NCBI RefSeq assembly: GCF_002954325.1
Contig: NZ_MQVX01000001.1
Location: 2,710,768-2,774,767 of the forward strand
Direction of reading: 5' to 3'
DNA: 64,000 bases
DNA from: Aureicoccus marinus
GTDB lineage: Bacteria > Bacteroidota > Bacteroidia > Flavobacteriales > Flavobacteriaceae
The notes under the pieces are model-generated. The model made no database searches and was not told where the DNA came from. It saw only the letters and a program-made list of their open reading frames with translations. Below, in pieces: positions 26,295-37,400 of this stretch (positions within the stretch are counted from its first letter, which is position 1; every line of letters starts with the position of its first letter). The translations under genes and the position numbers were made by a program.

Positions 26295-27500
26295 CTAAAG
26301 TGCTAAACGGTCCGGACCAAAGAAGTGGAAAGCCACGCCAAAGGCAATCACCGTAACAATCATTCCCACCATAAAGATATTATAGGTAACGCGCAGTATT
26401 CGGTATTTGCGCTCCAGTACTTTTCCCAAGAAATAGAGGTCTTTAGTCAAGGTTGCGTAGACATAATCCTTGTCTTTGACCAATTCCGTGATGGCCCATT
26501 CGTAATCGTTCAGACTCATTTTATGAAAATTCCCGAAAAACAGCAGATTGACCTTGCGGTCTTTAACGTCTTGGTGGGTAAATTCTCCTGAAGTGATATT
26601 GGGTCGTGTAGCCAGAATTGAGAGCACCATCGAAACTACACTGAAGAGAACAAAGATCACCGTTGGGTAGATCAAGTAGGTGTTGGAAGGATTGTCCAAT
26701 TTTGGGATGAGATTGGCCAAGACCAAAGAGATGATGATGGCGTTTACCGAAAGCAAGATATTGGCCTTGGTATCTGCAATATCACTCAGTTTCAAGTGGT
26801 TTTTTAAGGTCACCCGATAAAGGGTTTGTATACTTCGGTCAGGACTATCGCTTTTGAATTTTGCCTTAAGGGCTTCTTTTTTGGCGATCTCTATTTCGGC
26901 CTTCTTCTCTTTTAATAATTGTTTCAGGTTCTTGTCTTTGCCTTTCTGCCAAGCGTTACGGGCATACTCGGTATAGTATTGGTGCTCTTTTTTGAAAAAC
27001 GCAATGTTCACGTCCAACCATTCCTCATGAGTATGGTACTCTAAATCGAGTAGGGCCAATTCCTCACGCAGGTAGTCGGTGGTTTCCCAATAGGTTTTCT
27101 TGGCAAAGTGAGAACAGTCGGCGTCCCGGATGATTTTTTCGAGCTCGGTTTCGGGTTCAAAATACCGTTGGGTGGCTAGAATAAGCCGCTTGACCAGTGC
27201 AGTGCCTTCGGCTGAATATCCCTGTTGAGATAAAAAGTCTTCCGCCAGTACGCAGCCCATTTCTTCGTGATTGTCCAAACTGACGGTAAAGCCGGTGTCG
27301 TGAAACCAGGCCGCTAGAAGCAAGGCTTCCCCTTCCTCTTCGGTGATTCCACAGGCATTGATCAATTCTTTAGTACTTTTAACCACGCGCTGGGTATGCT
27401 TTAGGTTGTGGTATAAATACCGCTCGTCTAAATGATTTTCCAGCAAATCGGTCACATGCTGTTTAGCTAATTGAATAATTTCGGACTGATTGTCTAACAT
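26295..27500 (-). CDS. HD phosphohydrolase fused to a Pycsar-effector-like membrane domain
   Basis: A 401-residue protein. Residues about 10-190 form an HD domain: His31/His35 (YHNLKHTQ), His67-Asp68 (WFHDTGF) and Asp126/Asp128 (IRDADCSHF), as in metal-dependent nucleotide phosphohydrolases. A charged helical linker (190-222) leads to a DUF5706/PycTM-like domain (about 225-395) with the signature LKLSDIADTKANILLSVNAIIISL and membrane helices near 246-265, 277-297 and 372-394. PycTM proteins are membrane-killing effectors of pyrimidine cyclase (Pycsar) phage defence, but no cyclase gene is nearby and the HD fusion is atypical for a defence effector. A house-keeping nucleotide-signalling role is possible. 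The start at 27500 leaves 36 bp to the divergent gene. Confidence 0.82.
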   Translation of the reverse strand: MLDNQSEIIQLAKQHVTDLLENHLDERYLYHNLKHTQRVVKSTKELINACGITEEEGEALLLAAWFHDTGFTVSLDNHEEMGCVLAEDFLSQQGYSAEGTALVKRLILATQRYFEPETELEKIIRDADCSHFAKKTYWETTDYLREELALLDLEYHTHEEWLDVNIAFFKKEHQYYTEYARNAWQKGKDKNLKQLLKEKKAEIEIAKKEALKAKFKSDSPDRSIQTLYRVTLKNHLKLSDIADTKANILLSVNAIIISLVLANLIPKLDNPSNTYLIYPTVIFVLFSVVSMVLSILATRPNITSGEFTHQDVKDRKVNLLFFGNFHKMSLNDYEWAITELVKDKDYVYATLTKDLYFLGKVLERKYRILRVTYNIFMVGMIVTVIAFGVAFHFFGPDRLAL

Positions 27501-27536
27501 ATAGGGCAAATTACAAATAAAATAGGACCTCACTTT

Positions 27537-30500
27537 ATGAAGTTTCTTCTCAGAATCCTACCTCTTCTGTTGCTTAGCGCCTGCGCTACTCAGAAGACCA
27601 AATACGCCAGTCAGTCGAACTGGAAGGCCGAAACTAACGCTACTCAAAGCGCCAAAAGCTCACCTCTGCTGCACCGGATGTACCTGGTAGGAGATGCGGG
27701 TTTAACCAAAGAAGGCCGCGATATGAATGCGGTTTTGGAGAGTTTGAAAGAGCACCTCGCAACGGACGCGGAGGCGGGGAGTGTTTTTTATCTGGGTGAT
27801 AATATTTACCCAGCCGGAATGCCTAAAAAAGCAAAAAAGAGTTACAAAGATGCCAAACACCAGCTAGACGCTCAACTCCTGGCCGTTCAGGATTTCAAGG
27901 GCAAGGTGGTGTTTATACCCGGGAACCACGACTGGTACAGCAACGGTTTGAAGGGCCTAAAAAGACAAGAGGACTATCTCGAGAAAAAGCGCAAGCAGAA
28001 AGAGATTTTTGCCCCTGAAAATGGCTGTCCACTCGAAAAAATAAAGCTGAACGATCAGGTGATTGTTTTGGCCATCGACACCCAATGGTACATCACCAAT
28101 TGGAATAACCACCCGGGGATAAATGACGATTGTGATATCAAGAGTCGCGAAGCCTTTTTGGAAGAGGTCGAAAGCCAAATCAAAAAGAACCGTGACAAAA
28201 CGGTAATTCTCGCCTTGCACCATCCGCTGATGACCTACGGCTCTCATGGGGGCTACTTTTCTGCCGGACAGCACCTCTTTCCGGTAGGGGGTATTCCTTT
28301 GCCAGGACTGGGTTCTTTCTTGCAATTGCTGCGCCGCAGCAGTGGGGCATCCAATGCCGATATGTCTCATCCGCGCTACTGGGAGTTGCGAAAGCGCCTT
28401 CTAACCCTGGCCCAGTACTCCGAACGGGTGGTTTTGGTATCTGGTCACGAGCATACCCTTCAGTACAATAAAGAGGCCAATACGCCTCAAATAGTAAGTG
28501 GCTCTGGAGCCAAAAAGGGCTTTACGGTTATGCGCAAAGGAAGCCTCTTTTCCACAGGGAAAAGGGGCTACGCACGCTTATCCATATACGCCAATGGGCA
28601 GACCGAAGTGGAGTTCTTTACTGTAGCGGATAATACCGCCAGAGAAAAGGTGTACCAAACCCAGGTACTGAAGGCCTTTAAACCACTTTTGAATTCCCGC
28701 TTTACCCAAACCAATTTTCCTTCCACTCAAAAAGCTTCTGTCTACAGTGCAGAGGAAGTCGATAAGAGTGGATTTCACCGAGGGATGTGGGGTGAACGCT
28801 ACCGCAAGTATTACGGAGTCGAGGTCGAAGCTCCGGTCGCTTTACTCGATACACTTTACGGTGGTTTAACTCCAGTCAGAAAAGGAGGAGGACACCAATC
28901 CAAATCCCTCCGATTGCAGCATGCAGACGGGCGTCAATTCGTTTTGCGTGCCTTGCGCAAAAGCGCAGAGCTTTACTTGCAAGCCATTGCTTTTAAAGAC
29001 CAGTACATTGTCGGAGACTTTGAGGGTACGGTGACCGAAGGAATCATTCAGGATTTTTATACCGGTTCTCACCCTTATGCACCTTTTACGGTAGCACCAC
29101 TGGCCAAAAAGCTGGGAATCAACCACACTAATCCGAAGTTAGTCTATGTTCCAAAACACGCGGCTCTGGGAGGATTTGTCGAGGATTTTGGAGATGAGCT
29201 TTACATGATCGAGGAACACGTGTCCGGTGGTCACACCAGCTCTTCTTTTGGAGATGCCAAGGAGATATTAAGTTCGGATGACCTGATCTTAAAACTCCGC
29301 AAAGACGAAGATTTTCAACTGGACCGAAAAGCTTACATAAGGGCCCGTCTTTTCGATATGGTATTAGGAGATTGGGATAGGCACCCGGACCAGTGGCGAT
29401 GGGCCGAATACAAGAATCCAAAGGGCGGCAAAATCTATAAACCAATTCCGCGTGATCGCGACCAGGCCTTTTCTCGAATGGGGAATGGCTGGTTGGTTGG
29501 TTGGGCCACGCGTGTGGTTCCTTCTCTGCGCTTGTTTGAAGGCTTTGAGGAAGAAATACGCAATGTTCGAGGCCTGAACTCTTCCCCCAAGACCTTTGCG
29601 TTGGATATTTCTCTACTCAGTGGAACCTCCTGGGAGGATTGGGAGGAGCAAGCCCGTTTTATTCAGGAACAACTGGATGCCAAGACCATCGCTCAAGGGT
29701 GGGAAAACCTTCCAGTTGAGGTGAGGGACCAAACCCAACAAGAGTGGCAGGCCTATTTGGTCAACCGCATAGGGCAGCTGCAGTCCACTGCCCGAGAGTA
29801 CTACGCGGTTCTTCATCGCTTTGGGGTGGTTCGAGGTACCGACAAAGACGATTTCTTCCGAATCAGTACGCAAGGAGATCACTTATTGGTTGAAGGTTAC
29901 CGCATCAAAAAAGAAGGCAACGAGCTCTTTTTTAGTAATCGCTTTGACCCTAAACTGACCAAAGAAGTGTGGGTTTATGCTTTGGACGATGAGGATCGTT
30001 TTGAAGTACTTTCGAACCCTACCTCTATCAAGCTGCGGTTGATTGGTGGTCAGGGTAAAGACGATTATGCTGTGGCCAAGAGAGCCCGTGGGGTTCATAT
30101 TTACGATCAAAAATCGAAAAAGAACAACTACAAAAAAGTGGCTTCTGGACGGGTACACAAAACAGACCGCTACTTGTTAAACACCTACCGTCCTGATTTG
30201 GTGAAGGACAATGGTTTTCAGTTACTTCCCTTACTCGGATTTAATCCGGATGAAGGCATGCTGGTTGGAATCAATACAGCGATTATTCGCAGTGGTTTCA
30301 ACAAGCCCTATAGGGCTAAACACCGGTTGAGTGCAGGGTATTATTGGGCCAATAATGGTTTTGATTTGCAGTATAAAGGACACTTTACCCGGGTCTTTGG
30401 CTCAGCAGGCCTCGAATTAGAAGGCCGCTTTACAAGCCCCAATTACAGTAGAAACTTTTTTGGGTTTGGAAACGAAACTCCCAATAATGACGAAGAACTT

Positions 30501-31246
30501 GATCTGGATTTTAACCGGGTCCGTACCCGAATTTTACAAGGAGAGGCGCGCCTACTCTGGCAGGGTGATTTGGGATCGAGAACCTGGTTGGGAGCCGGAG
30601 TCCATTCCTACCAGATTGAAGCCAGCCCGGACCGATTTATCGGTGACTTTTTACAAGCCAACCCCTTGTCTAGAACCCAGTCCTTTGTCAAGTTTTCAGC
30701 AGGCTATCACGTTGCCAATCTGGACAACGCAGCCTTCCCTTCTCGAGGAATGGTCTTTGGCTTAGCAGGGGCCTACTACCAGAACATCGAAGGTGACGGG
30801 GGTAACTTCGCCAGCATCCTACCAGAGATTACCTTCTATCAGTCTCTGCTTGGCCAGGGTCAGGTGGTGTTGGCGACTAAACTCCAAGGGCAGCAAAACA
30901 TAGGGGATGACTACCTCTTTTATCAATCGGCCCAACTTGGAGGACGAACCGGATTGAGGGGCTTCCGATTTGAGCGTTTTAGTGGGAAATCGTCTTTCTC
31001 GCACAGTTCAGATGTGCGTTGGATTTGGGGGAAACGCCGTACGGGTTTACTTCCAATACGTCCGGGGATTTTCGCCGGTGTCGATTATGCCGAGTCTGGG
31101 TCCCAGGAGATGATTCCAGACGTTGGCATAATTCTTACGGTGGCGGATTTTTTATAGAAGGAGCCGAGATGCTTACCGCTCAGTTGAGCGTATTTAACAG
31201 CACGGATGGAGCCCGTTTTGTTTTCGGCTTCCAGCTGGGTCTCTAG
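27537..31246 (+). CDS. Metallophosphoesterase / kinase-like / outer-membrane barrel protein (frame broken at about 31089)
   Basis: A giant envelope protein of about 1236 residues after frame repair. A lipobox LLSAC lies at residues 11-15. Residues 48-360 are a calcineurin-type phosphoesterase: GDAG (Asp53), GDN (87-89), GNHD (129-132), HH (228-229) and GHEH (303-306). Residues about 460-700 resemble a kinase-like fold: FVLRALRK (Lys475), MIEEHVSG, GDWDRHPDQ (611-619) and RDRDQAF (639-645). From about 880 the sequence is a BamA/surface-antigen-like barrel (LPLLGFNPDEGMLVG ... TGLRGFRFERFSGKS). One G is missing near 31089; adding it gives DYGRVWVPGDDSRRWHNSYGG and a proper C-terminal strand ending FVFGFQLGL. 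The substrate is unknown. Confidence 0.82.
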
Positions 31247-31248
31247 GG

Positions 31249-32145
31249 CTATTTCAGGGTATAGCGGTACAGAAAGCGGCCTCTGGATTGGGACTGTTCA
31301 TCACTGATCAGTAGGGTATTCTCGTCCTCAAAGCAGACGGATTCCATTTGGGTAGGCCAAAGAAGATCGACCATCTTTAAGTTGGATTGAGGCAGGGCCG
31401 AGAAATCTGGATTCTCGATCAGCCACATCTTTCCGTAGCCCATCAGAACAAGTAGCTTCCCAGAAGGAGAGAGTGCCGCAGAAGTGATCTTGCAGTAGCG
31501 CTCCGTGGTGCAGGTGACAAAGCTTCCCAAGTATTCAGCCTCGTATTTCCCCGCTTTCGCAGGAATGCGGTAAATAAGAGATTCCCCGCTAAAGGGTTTG
31601 GTCCTGTTTTTTGTAAACAGGTAAAAGAAGCCTTGGTGGTATAAGAAAGCCTCGGTATCGTACAGGCGCTTTTTGGCTTTGGGAGGAAAGTCCTTTTGTT
31701 CCGGAAAAGAGAAGGCTATTTTTTCGGCCTCGATCTTATCGCCCTTTTCGGTTTCTGGAGACGGTAGAAGGTAGATCGCCAGGTCTTTGCGGGCATTGTC
31801 GTTATTCCCGAAGTCACCGATGTACAATTCTCCGTTCGGACCTTGGGCAAGGTCTTCCCAGTCCTTGTTTATGGCATTCTTTACGCGGAACGACTTGACC
31901 AGTTCACCGCTGAAGTTGACGGCGTAAATTTCATCCCGGTTGCCGTTGTCTTCAATAACCCATACCTGTTCGCCTTTAAAATAAGCCAAGCCTGAATTCT
32001 CGTTGAGTTTGGAAGGCAACTTACTCAAAACCTGAAGCTGAGGGTTTTGAGGCTGAGGTTCCTGAGCACATCCCGACAAAAAACTCCCGAAGGCCATCAG
32101 TAACAGCATCGTAGAGCAAGTGCGAAATGTCGCTGATTTATTCAT
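31249..32145 (-). CDS. Beta-propeller lipoprotein of unknown function
   Basis: A 298-residue lipoprotein with signal peptide and lipobox FLSGC. The mature part has repeated strand pairs of a propeller: NENSGLAYFKGEQVWVIEDNGNRDEIYAV, NKDWEDLAQGPNGELYIGDFGNN, RLYDTEAFLYHQGFFYLFTKNR, ITSAALSPSGKLLVLMGYGK and MESVCFEDENTLLISDEQ, about five or six blades. DWEDLA and GDFGNN recur in a family of secreted propellers of unknown role. It overlaps the upstream gene by 8 bp (start at 32145), so it is the last gene of the minus-strand operon. Its stop is 2 bp from the stop of the convergent phosphoesterase gene. Confidence 0.72.
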   Translation of the reverse strand: MNKSATFRTCSTMLLLMAFGSFLSGCAQEPQPQNPQLQVLSKLPSKLNENSGLAYFKGEQVWVIEDNGNRDEIYAVNFSGELVKSFRVKNAINKDWEDLAQGPNGELYIGDFGNNDNARKDLAIYLLPSPETEKGDKIEAEKIAFSFPEQKDFPPKAKKRLYDTEAFLYHQGFFYLFTKNRTKPFSGESLIYRIPAKAGKYEAEYLGSFVTCTTERYCKITSAALSPSGKLLVLMGYGKMWLIENPDFSALPQSNLKMVDLLWPTQMESVCFEDENTLLISDEQSQSRGRFLYRYTLK

Positions 32146-33049
32146 TGGATTCCTCTGTTTTAAGGGGCAAGAAGACCTCGGCTTTCCAGCTTAGGGCGTT
32201 ACCTCCCATATTGGGGTTGTTGTAGAAGAACTCAATAGGGGTATTTTCTACCGCTATTCCATTGCGTTCTGCGTAATTCTGCAAAGCGTACCAAGCCCGG
32301 TCTGAGGTGATGTAATTGCCGTTGTATTCCGCCTTGAGCACTTTCTTGCTGAAGAGCCGTTTGTATTTGATTTCTGGGTGGTTTGGAAGCCTCTCTGAAC
32401 GGATGATCGGAAAGCAAAAATTGTAGTAGATGCTATCGTTGGTTTGGTTCCACTTGGTTACTTCGATAAAGGGAAGACCATTGAGTTGAACTTCATTTTC
32501 GGCCAAAACCTGGCTCAGCAGGGGCTGGTGTTTCATCATCATCGCCGCCTTTTCCCACTGGGTGGAGGCCACAGGAATATAGGCGCAAAAAGTCGTTCCC
32601 AGCTCTTCTTCTCCCAGGAAGGTCACGCGTGTGTTATTGAGGTGATCCTTGAGGCGGGTCCTAAAATCCGTCACATTTTGCAGGGTTCTCTGTTCCAGGG
32701 CTGTGGTCGAGAACGGCGAGGCCAAGCGGTTCGAAACAGAGTTGTTCTTGTCCGTGACGTAGAGCACGATCTGTGTCGTTGAATCGGTTTTTTGATTGAG
32801 TTCCCAACGGTATTGGTGCAAGGAATCTCCGTAGGGCAATAGTTGGATCAGTTCGGTCAAGTCATCCCCTTGAGCAATCCCTTGATCCGTAGGCAGGGAC
32901 TTATCCCAGGCCTTGAGGGTTTGGTTGATGGTTCCGGGCAAGGCTTTTACCTCCCAGCGTGCGCGCGCATCATAGGGACGAAGGAAGAGGTACCACAGAA
33001 GACTGCCTAGAACAAGGGCTAAGGCGACCAATGCGATTTTTTTCTTCAT
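32138..33049 (-). CDS. Membrane-anchored GyrI/AraC-effector-binding-like protein
   Basis: A 303-residue protein. An N-terminal membrane helix (about 5-23) anchors it with the rest outside or in the periplasm. Residues 30-145 resemble an SRPBCC-like beta-rich domain without clear motifs. Residues about 150-300 match the effector-binding domain found after AraC-type regulators and in GyrI: two related halves, the second ending RAWYALQNYAERNGIAVENTPIEFFYNNPN. Free-standing forms bind small hydrophobic ligands, but the ligand here cannot be predicted. It lies 8 bp downstream of the haloperoxidase-type gene and overlaps the propeller gene, so all are probably one transcript. Confidence 0.65.
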   Translation of the reverse strand: MKKKIALVALALVLGSLLWYLFLRPYDARARWEVKALPGTINQTLKAWDKSLPTDQGIAQGDDLTELIQLLPYGDSLHQYRWELNQKTDSTTQIVLYVTDKNNSVSNRLASPFSTTALEQRTLQNVTDFRTRLKDHLNNTRVTFLGEEELGTTFCAYIPVASTQWEKAAMMMKHQPLLSQVLAENEVQLNGLPFIEVTKWNQTNDSIYYNFCFPIIRSERLPNHPEIKYKRLFSKKVLKAEYNGNYITSDRAWYALQNYAERNGIAVENTPIEFFYNNPNMGGNALSWKAEVFLPLKTEESNE

Positions 33050-33057
33050 GACAGAAT

Positions 33058-34395
33058 TTAGTTTGTAATGTTCAACTTAGAAACGACGAGTTTACCCAGG
33101 CTCTGACCTTGATCAACTCCAACTTCCACCGCAGCGCGGTAGTGGATACCTCCGTACATACGGCTTATAGCTGCTTCCTGAGCGGCCGCTCTAAACGAAG
33201 TAAAAGAGCGCATCGGCAGACCGTAGGGCAATTCGGTGTCGTCATCAAAGGTAAAGTTATCTCCAAACAAATCGGTTAAGGCTTCAGAAGCTGCACCGGA
33301 TACAACGCTGTGACCACTGGTGTACTCTGGGAAAGGAGGTGTTTGAAGTACAGGCTCCCAACTGTCATCGATGTGCTGGTTGATCAAGGTCTCCGGACGG
33401 ATCAAATTTGAACGGTACTTCTCGTCCCAGCAGCTGATAAAGGCATCAAAGATGGCAATAGAGGTCTGGGTGTAGGCGGTAACGGTCTTGTTAAAATCCG
33501 AATTGGTCTTGCGGGCAGCAATCTTGGTGATACCGATCCAGTGAGCACCCGGGGTGATCTTTTTGGTCGCCAGCATCAAGTGGCCACGAACAACCGAAAC
33601 GTACGGGTTGCAATCCCAAAAACGAGCGATGGCAATTTCTTCAGAACTATCCCCTTCTGCGGTGATTCTGTTACTGATATCATAGACCTCTTGAAGTTCT
33701 TTGTAAAAGTCCGACTCTTTTTCTAGAGAGAAGGCTGGCGGAGGCAGGGGTTTGAACTGAGCTGCGGAGTCGATGGCGAAAGGTCGAATCTTAGACCAAT
33801 GAGGCTCAATCCCATCCATATAGGCCGGAGGAGTCGGTTGCCAACGAGAAGGATCGTCCGTATTCACACTGAATTTTGGCATGGTACGGGTCTGCTTGTA
33901 AAAGTCGCCATCCATCCATTGCTTGATGTGGTTTACAACAACCATAGCATGGGCCTTAGAGGCCTCAAACTGTTTTTTATTGGTCTTCCCCCAAAGCGCG
34001 TACAAACTGTCTTGGTAAGAAGTCATACGGTCTTCAGAAAAAATCAAGGCCTTGCTCACTTCCATGTGGGCGATAAGCGCCGCCAGTCTTGGATTCAGGT
34101 TGGCGGTATCTTTTGCTTGTGGCACGGATCCCAATTCTCGAACGCGACCAGCCAAAGAAGGCAAACCGGCTTCACTTTGCGCTAGGATCTCATAGGCCGC
34201 AATATTGGGATAGGCGTAAATACGGCTGGCAACAGGAGGCGAAAAAATATCGTGAACCATGATCTCGGTCACTTTATCCACCGCTGAGTGGTAGTCTTCA
34301 GCTCCTAAGACGATGTCTTCATCTTCTGAACAGGAGGTCGCCAAAAACAAGGCGAACAATCCGAGGAAGGAAAGAGTTGATAAACGCGTTTTCAT
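33058..34395 (-). CDS. Vanadium-dependent haloperoxidase / PAP2-type lipoprotein
   Basis: A 445-residue lipoprotein (lipobox FLATSC, Cys22) of the vanadium haloperoxidase/PAP2 superfamily. The three phosphate/vanadate-site motifs are present in order: K-x6-RP (KYRSNLIRP), SGH (PEYTSGHSVVSG) and SR-x5-H (SRMYGGIH). The Asp that usually follows the last His by four residues is replaced by Ala (HYRAAVEVG). Members either oxidise halides with peroxide or hydrolyse phosphate esters; this sequence cannot decide which. It lies 38 bp downstream of three ASPIC/UnbV genes, and the two families are, to my knowledge, often neighbours in Bacteroidota. Confidence 0.85.
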   Translation of the reverse strand: MKTRLSTLSFLGLFALFLATSCSEDEDIVLGAEDYHSAVDKVTEIMVHDIFSPPVASRIYAYPNIAAYEILAQSEAGLPSLAGRVRELGSVPQAKDTANLNPRLAALIAHMEVSKALIFSEDRMTSYQDSLYALWGKTNKKQFEASKAHAMVVVNHIKQWMDGDFYKQTRTMPKFSVNTDDPSRWQPTPPAYMDGIEPHWSKIRPFAIDSAAQFKPLPPPAFSLEKESDFYKELQEVYDISNRITAEGDSSEEIAIARFWDCNPYVSVVRGHLMLATKKITPGAHWIGITKIAARKTNSDFNKTVTAYTQTSIAIFDAFISCWDEKYRSNLIRPETLINQHIDDSWEPVLQTPPFPEYTSGHSVVSGAASEALTDLFGDNFTFDDDTELPYGLPMRSFTSFRAAAQEAAISRMYGGIHYRAAVEVGVDQGQSLGKLVVSKLNITN

Positions 34396-34433
34396 GAATA
34401 AGTACTTTATTTAGTTAGGATGCCTTCTGGCGT

Positions 34434-37400
34434 TTACGGTTGTTTATTGTTGTCGATTTTATAGACTTCAGCCGCGGCGTTATTAAAGACGGCTAAAATA
34501 TAGGATGCTCCGTTTTTCTCTAAACGACGCAAATGGCGCAGGCTTTTTTGTTGCCAGTCCAAACCTAGGGAGCTCCCGAGCTGGTAGTTACCTGGAGCCT
34601 TCCACAGGGCGCCCGGGAAGGAATCGAAACGGCCTTGGTAAGGCTTAACTCCAAAGTAGTTTCCTCCCATCAGCACTTCGTATTGCTGGTCTCCGTCAAA
34701 GTCGTAAACCAACATGTCCATAATCGGAGACAACTGCATTGGCCAGTCAAAAGGAACAAACTCGTAGCGGCCATTGTTATTCTTCAGTATTCCACTGCGT
34801 AATTCGTCCACTTCCCATATAGTGGCCTTTTTCAAGGCTTCTTTTCCGAGTATATCAGAAATGGACTGACCGGCAAAGGCGGTATAAGAGGTGTATTTTT
34901 TACGCAAAGAAACCATCTGACTACCCAAATCGTCCAAGCCTGTTATCGGATAGTATTTTCCGTCCTTGCTGATTCCGGTGATCGCCTCGGTTTGCCCATT
35001 GTCATCAAAGTCTGCCGTAAACAGTTTTAGGGGCTCTTCTTCAGAGGCCTTGAATTTGGTGTTGGTTCCCCAGTTACCCAGCAAGAAATCTTCGTCCCCA
35101 TCTTGGTCAAAATCCAAAACCGCAACACTTTGCCAAAGACCCCTTGGGCCGTCAAAATCTTCTTCTTCTTTTAATTTGTTACCGTCCCAGACGTACTTTT
35201 TGGGAGCCATCCATTCCCCAACAACAACGATACCTGCGGGCTTGTCATTTCTGTCTCTGCCCAAGTCAACGGCAGCAGTAGGCATGCCGTCAAAGCTGAA
35301 TCGTTGGGCGATGGAGAAGCGACCTCCGTTATTGAGAAGGAGGTAGGATTCAGCAGGGAGTCCAAAGCGCCCTGTATTGGTCTGATTACCGACCCAAAGA
35401 TCTACATCTCCGTCATCGTCAATATCTGCGCTCAGCAGTACCGAGGTATTGGAGAAGTAGTCAGCGAGCTCACTCTTGGTAAAGGTAGAATCGCTTTGTT
35501 GGTAGTAGCTGTCTTTCAGAGCAGGGGCCTTTCCGAAGAAGTCTGCTCCCCCTGAGCCGGCAATGATATCCACTTGCCCATTGGCATCGAAATCCTCGGC
35601 AACCAGACTTACCCATTCCTGAATGGAATCTGCAGCGAGGGCAGCAGGTACTTCGGCGGCAGAAAAGGCCGAGTCGTTCTCCATAAAGAGTTGGGGAGGA
35701 AAGAATTTAGACCCTCCAAAGAGTATGTCCTTTTTCCCGTCCTGATTAAAGTCAGCCTGTACCAGGGCCGGTCCGCGATCGGAAACACTGTAAGGGATGA
35801 GCTTTTCGCGGTTAAAGTGGGAATAATTGTCTTCTTTATGCGTAAACGCAATACCGAGCTGGTCCCCCTGCAGTTGAAATAGGGGCGCTTTAGTCGGTTT
35901 TGCCGAAGGAAGCTTCCCAGTAGGATTGTAACGAACCACCAGGTGTTGTCCTGCTTTTTGGGCCCGAAGCTTTTGAAGATCTCCCCCGGGCCAGACAATT
36001 TGGACGGAGTCCACTTGCGTGGCTTCTCCTAATCCAAAGAAGAGGCGAGGTTCGGATGAGGCCTGGAACCCTCGGTTAGGGAAGAGCTCTCTGTAGTGGG
36101 CTTTCCCGTTGATATAGGCCGTAACCTGGGCGCCAATACCCCATTGATTCATCCCTGTTCCTTGGAGCTGCAGGGCCAAAAAGTTTCCTTTTTTCTTTCC
36201 GGTATTGATGTAAAGACTCGCCGCTTCGTTCAAGTTGTTGGTCACCAGGTCCAAATCTCCGTCGCGATCCAGATCGGCCCAGGCAGCAGAGTTTGAAACT
36301 TTGGCGCCTTTAGGCAGCCAATCGGAAGAGCGGTCTGCAAATTGAAAGGCCTCCTGCCCTTCGAAGACATAATTTTCGACATAACCATCCGGCATTAAGT
36401 CCAGGGCTTCCTGATCGATGATGCGGGTGTTGTCAATTTTATTTTTGATCTGATCATTCGAAACGAAACGAATAAAATCCAGGTCATTCGGACGCTGAGG
36501 AATCCCGTTCGAAATAAAGAGATCCTGTTTGCCGTCCAGGTTGTAGTCGGCAAAAAGGGCACCCCAACTCCAGTCGGTAGCGGCAACACCGCTGCTCAGG
36601 GCGGTTTCCAAAAACCCGCCTTTTTCCTGATTGACAAAAAGCATGTTCCGGGTGAATTGGTAGTGGTAACCAAATTGCTCGATTCGCATGCGCTGGGTCT
36701 GAATGTTATCGTCTCCTTCCGTGCTCTTCAATGCTTTTTCAGATTCCGGCAACATGTCTAACGAAATCAAATCCGGCCGGCCATCGTAGTTGAGGTCGGC
36801 CGCGTCATTCCCCATCGAAAACCGACTGCTGTGTCCAAAATAATCCCGCAGTGATTCTGTAAATGTACCGTCTCCGTTGTTGATATAGAAGTAATCGTCT
36901 TCATGGAAGTCGTTCCCCACGTAGAGATCGGGGTACCCGTCCTTGTTGAAATCCGAAACCGTTAAACCCAGGCCATAGGCATTGATTCCGCCGTAGATAC
37001 CCGCCTCTTCGCTAATGTCCGTAAAACGGCCATCGTCATTGCGCAAGAGTTTGTCCCCTGTTTCGTAAATTCTTTCTTCTCTTAAATCAACCCGACCAAA
37101 GGACTCTTGGGTGTGAACAGCATGGTTCAGCAAGTAGAGGTCGAGATCTCCGTCCAGGTCAAAATCAAAGAAGGCAGCAGAACTGCTGTAGGAGTCATGG
37201 TCCAGGCCATAACGGGCAGACTCTTCTTTAAATGTTCCGTCTTTTTGGTTGATGTAGAGTTCATTGTGACCTCGAAAGCCTTGAATACCAACAACGGCAC
37301 AGACATAAATGTCAAGCCAGCCGTCCCCGTTCACATCAGCCATCACGCTTCCGGTATTCCAGCTGCTTTTGCCTTCCACTCCTGCAGTTTCGCTCACATT

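Noticed and set aside
26295-27500. A complete Pycsar phage-defence operon
   Set aside because: No pyrimidine cyclase gene is adjacent; the neighbours are a GAF protein and a phosphoesterase-barrel protein.
31019-31246. A separate 75-codon gene on the plus strand
   Set aside because: It encodes the last barrel strands of the phosphoesterase-barrel protein; one missing G at about 31089 explains the split.
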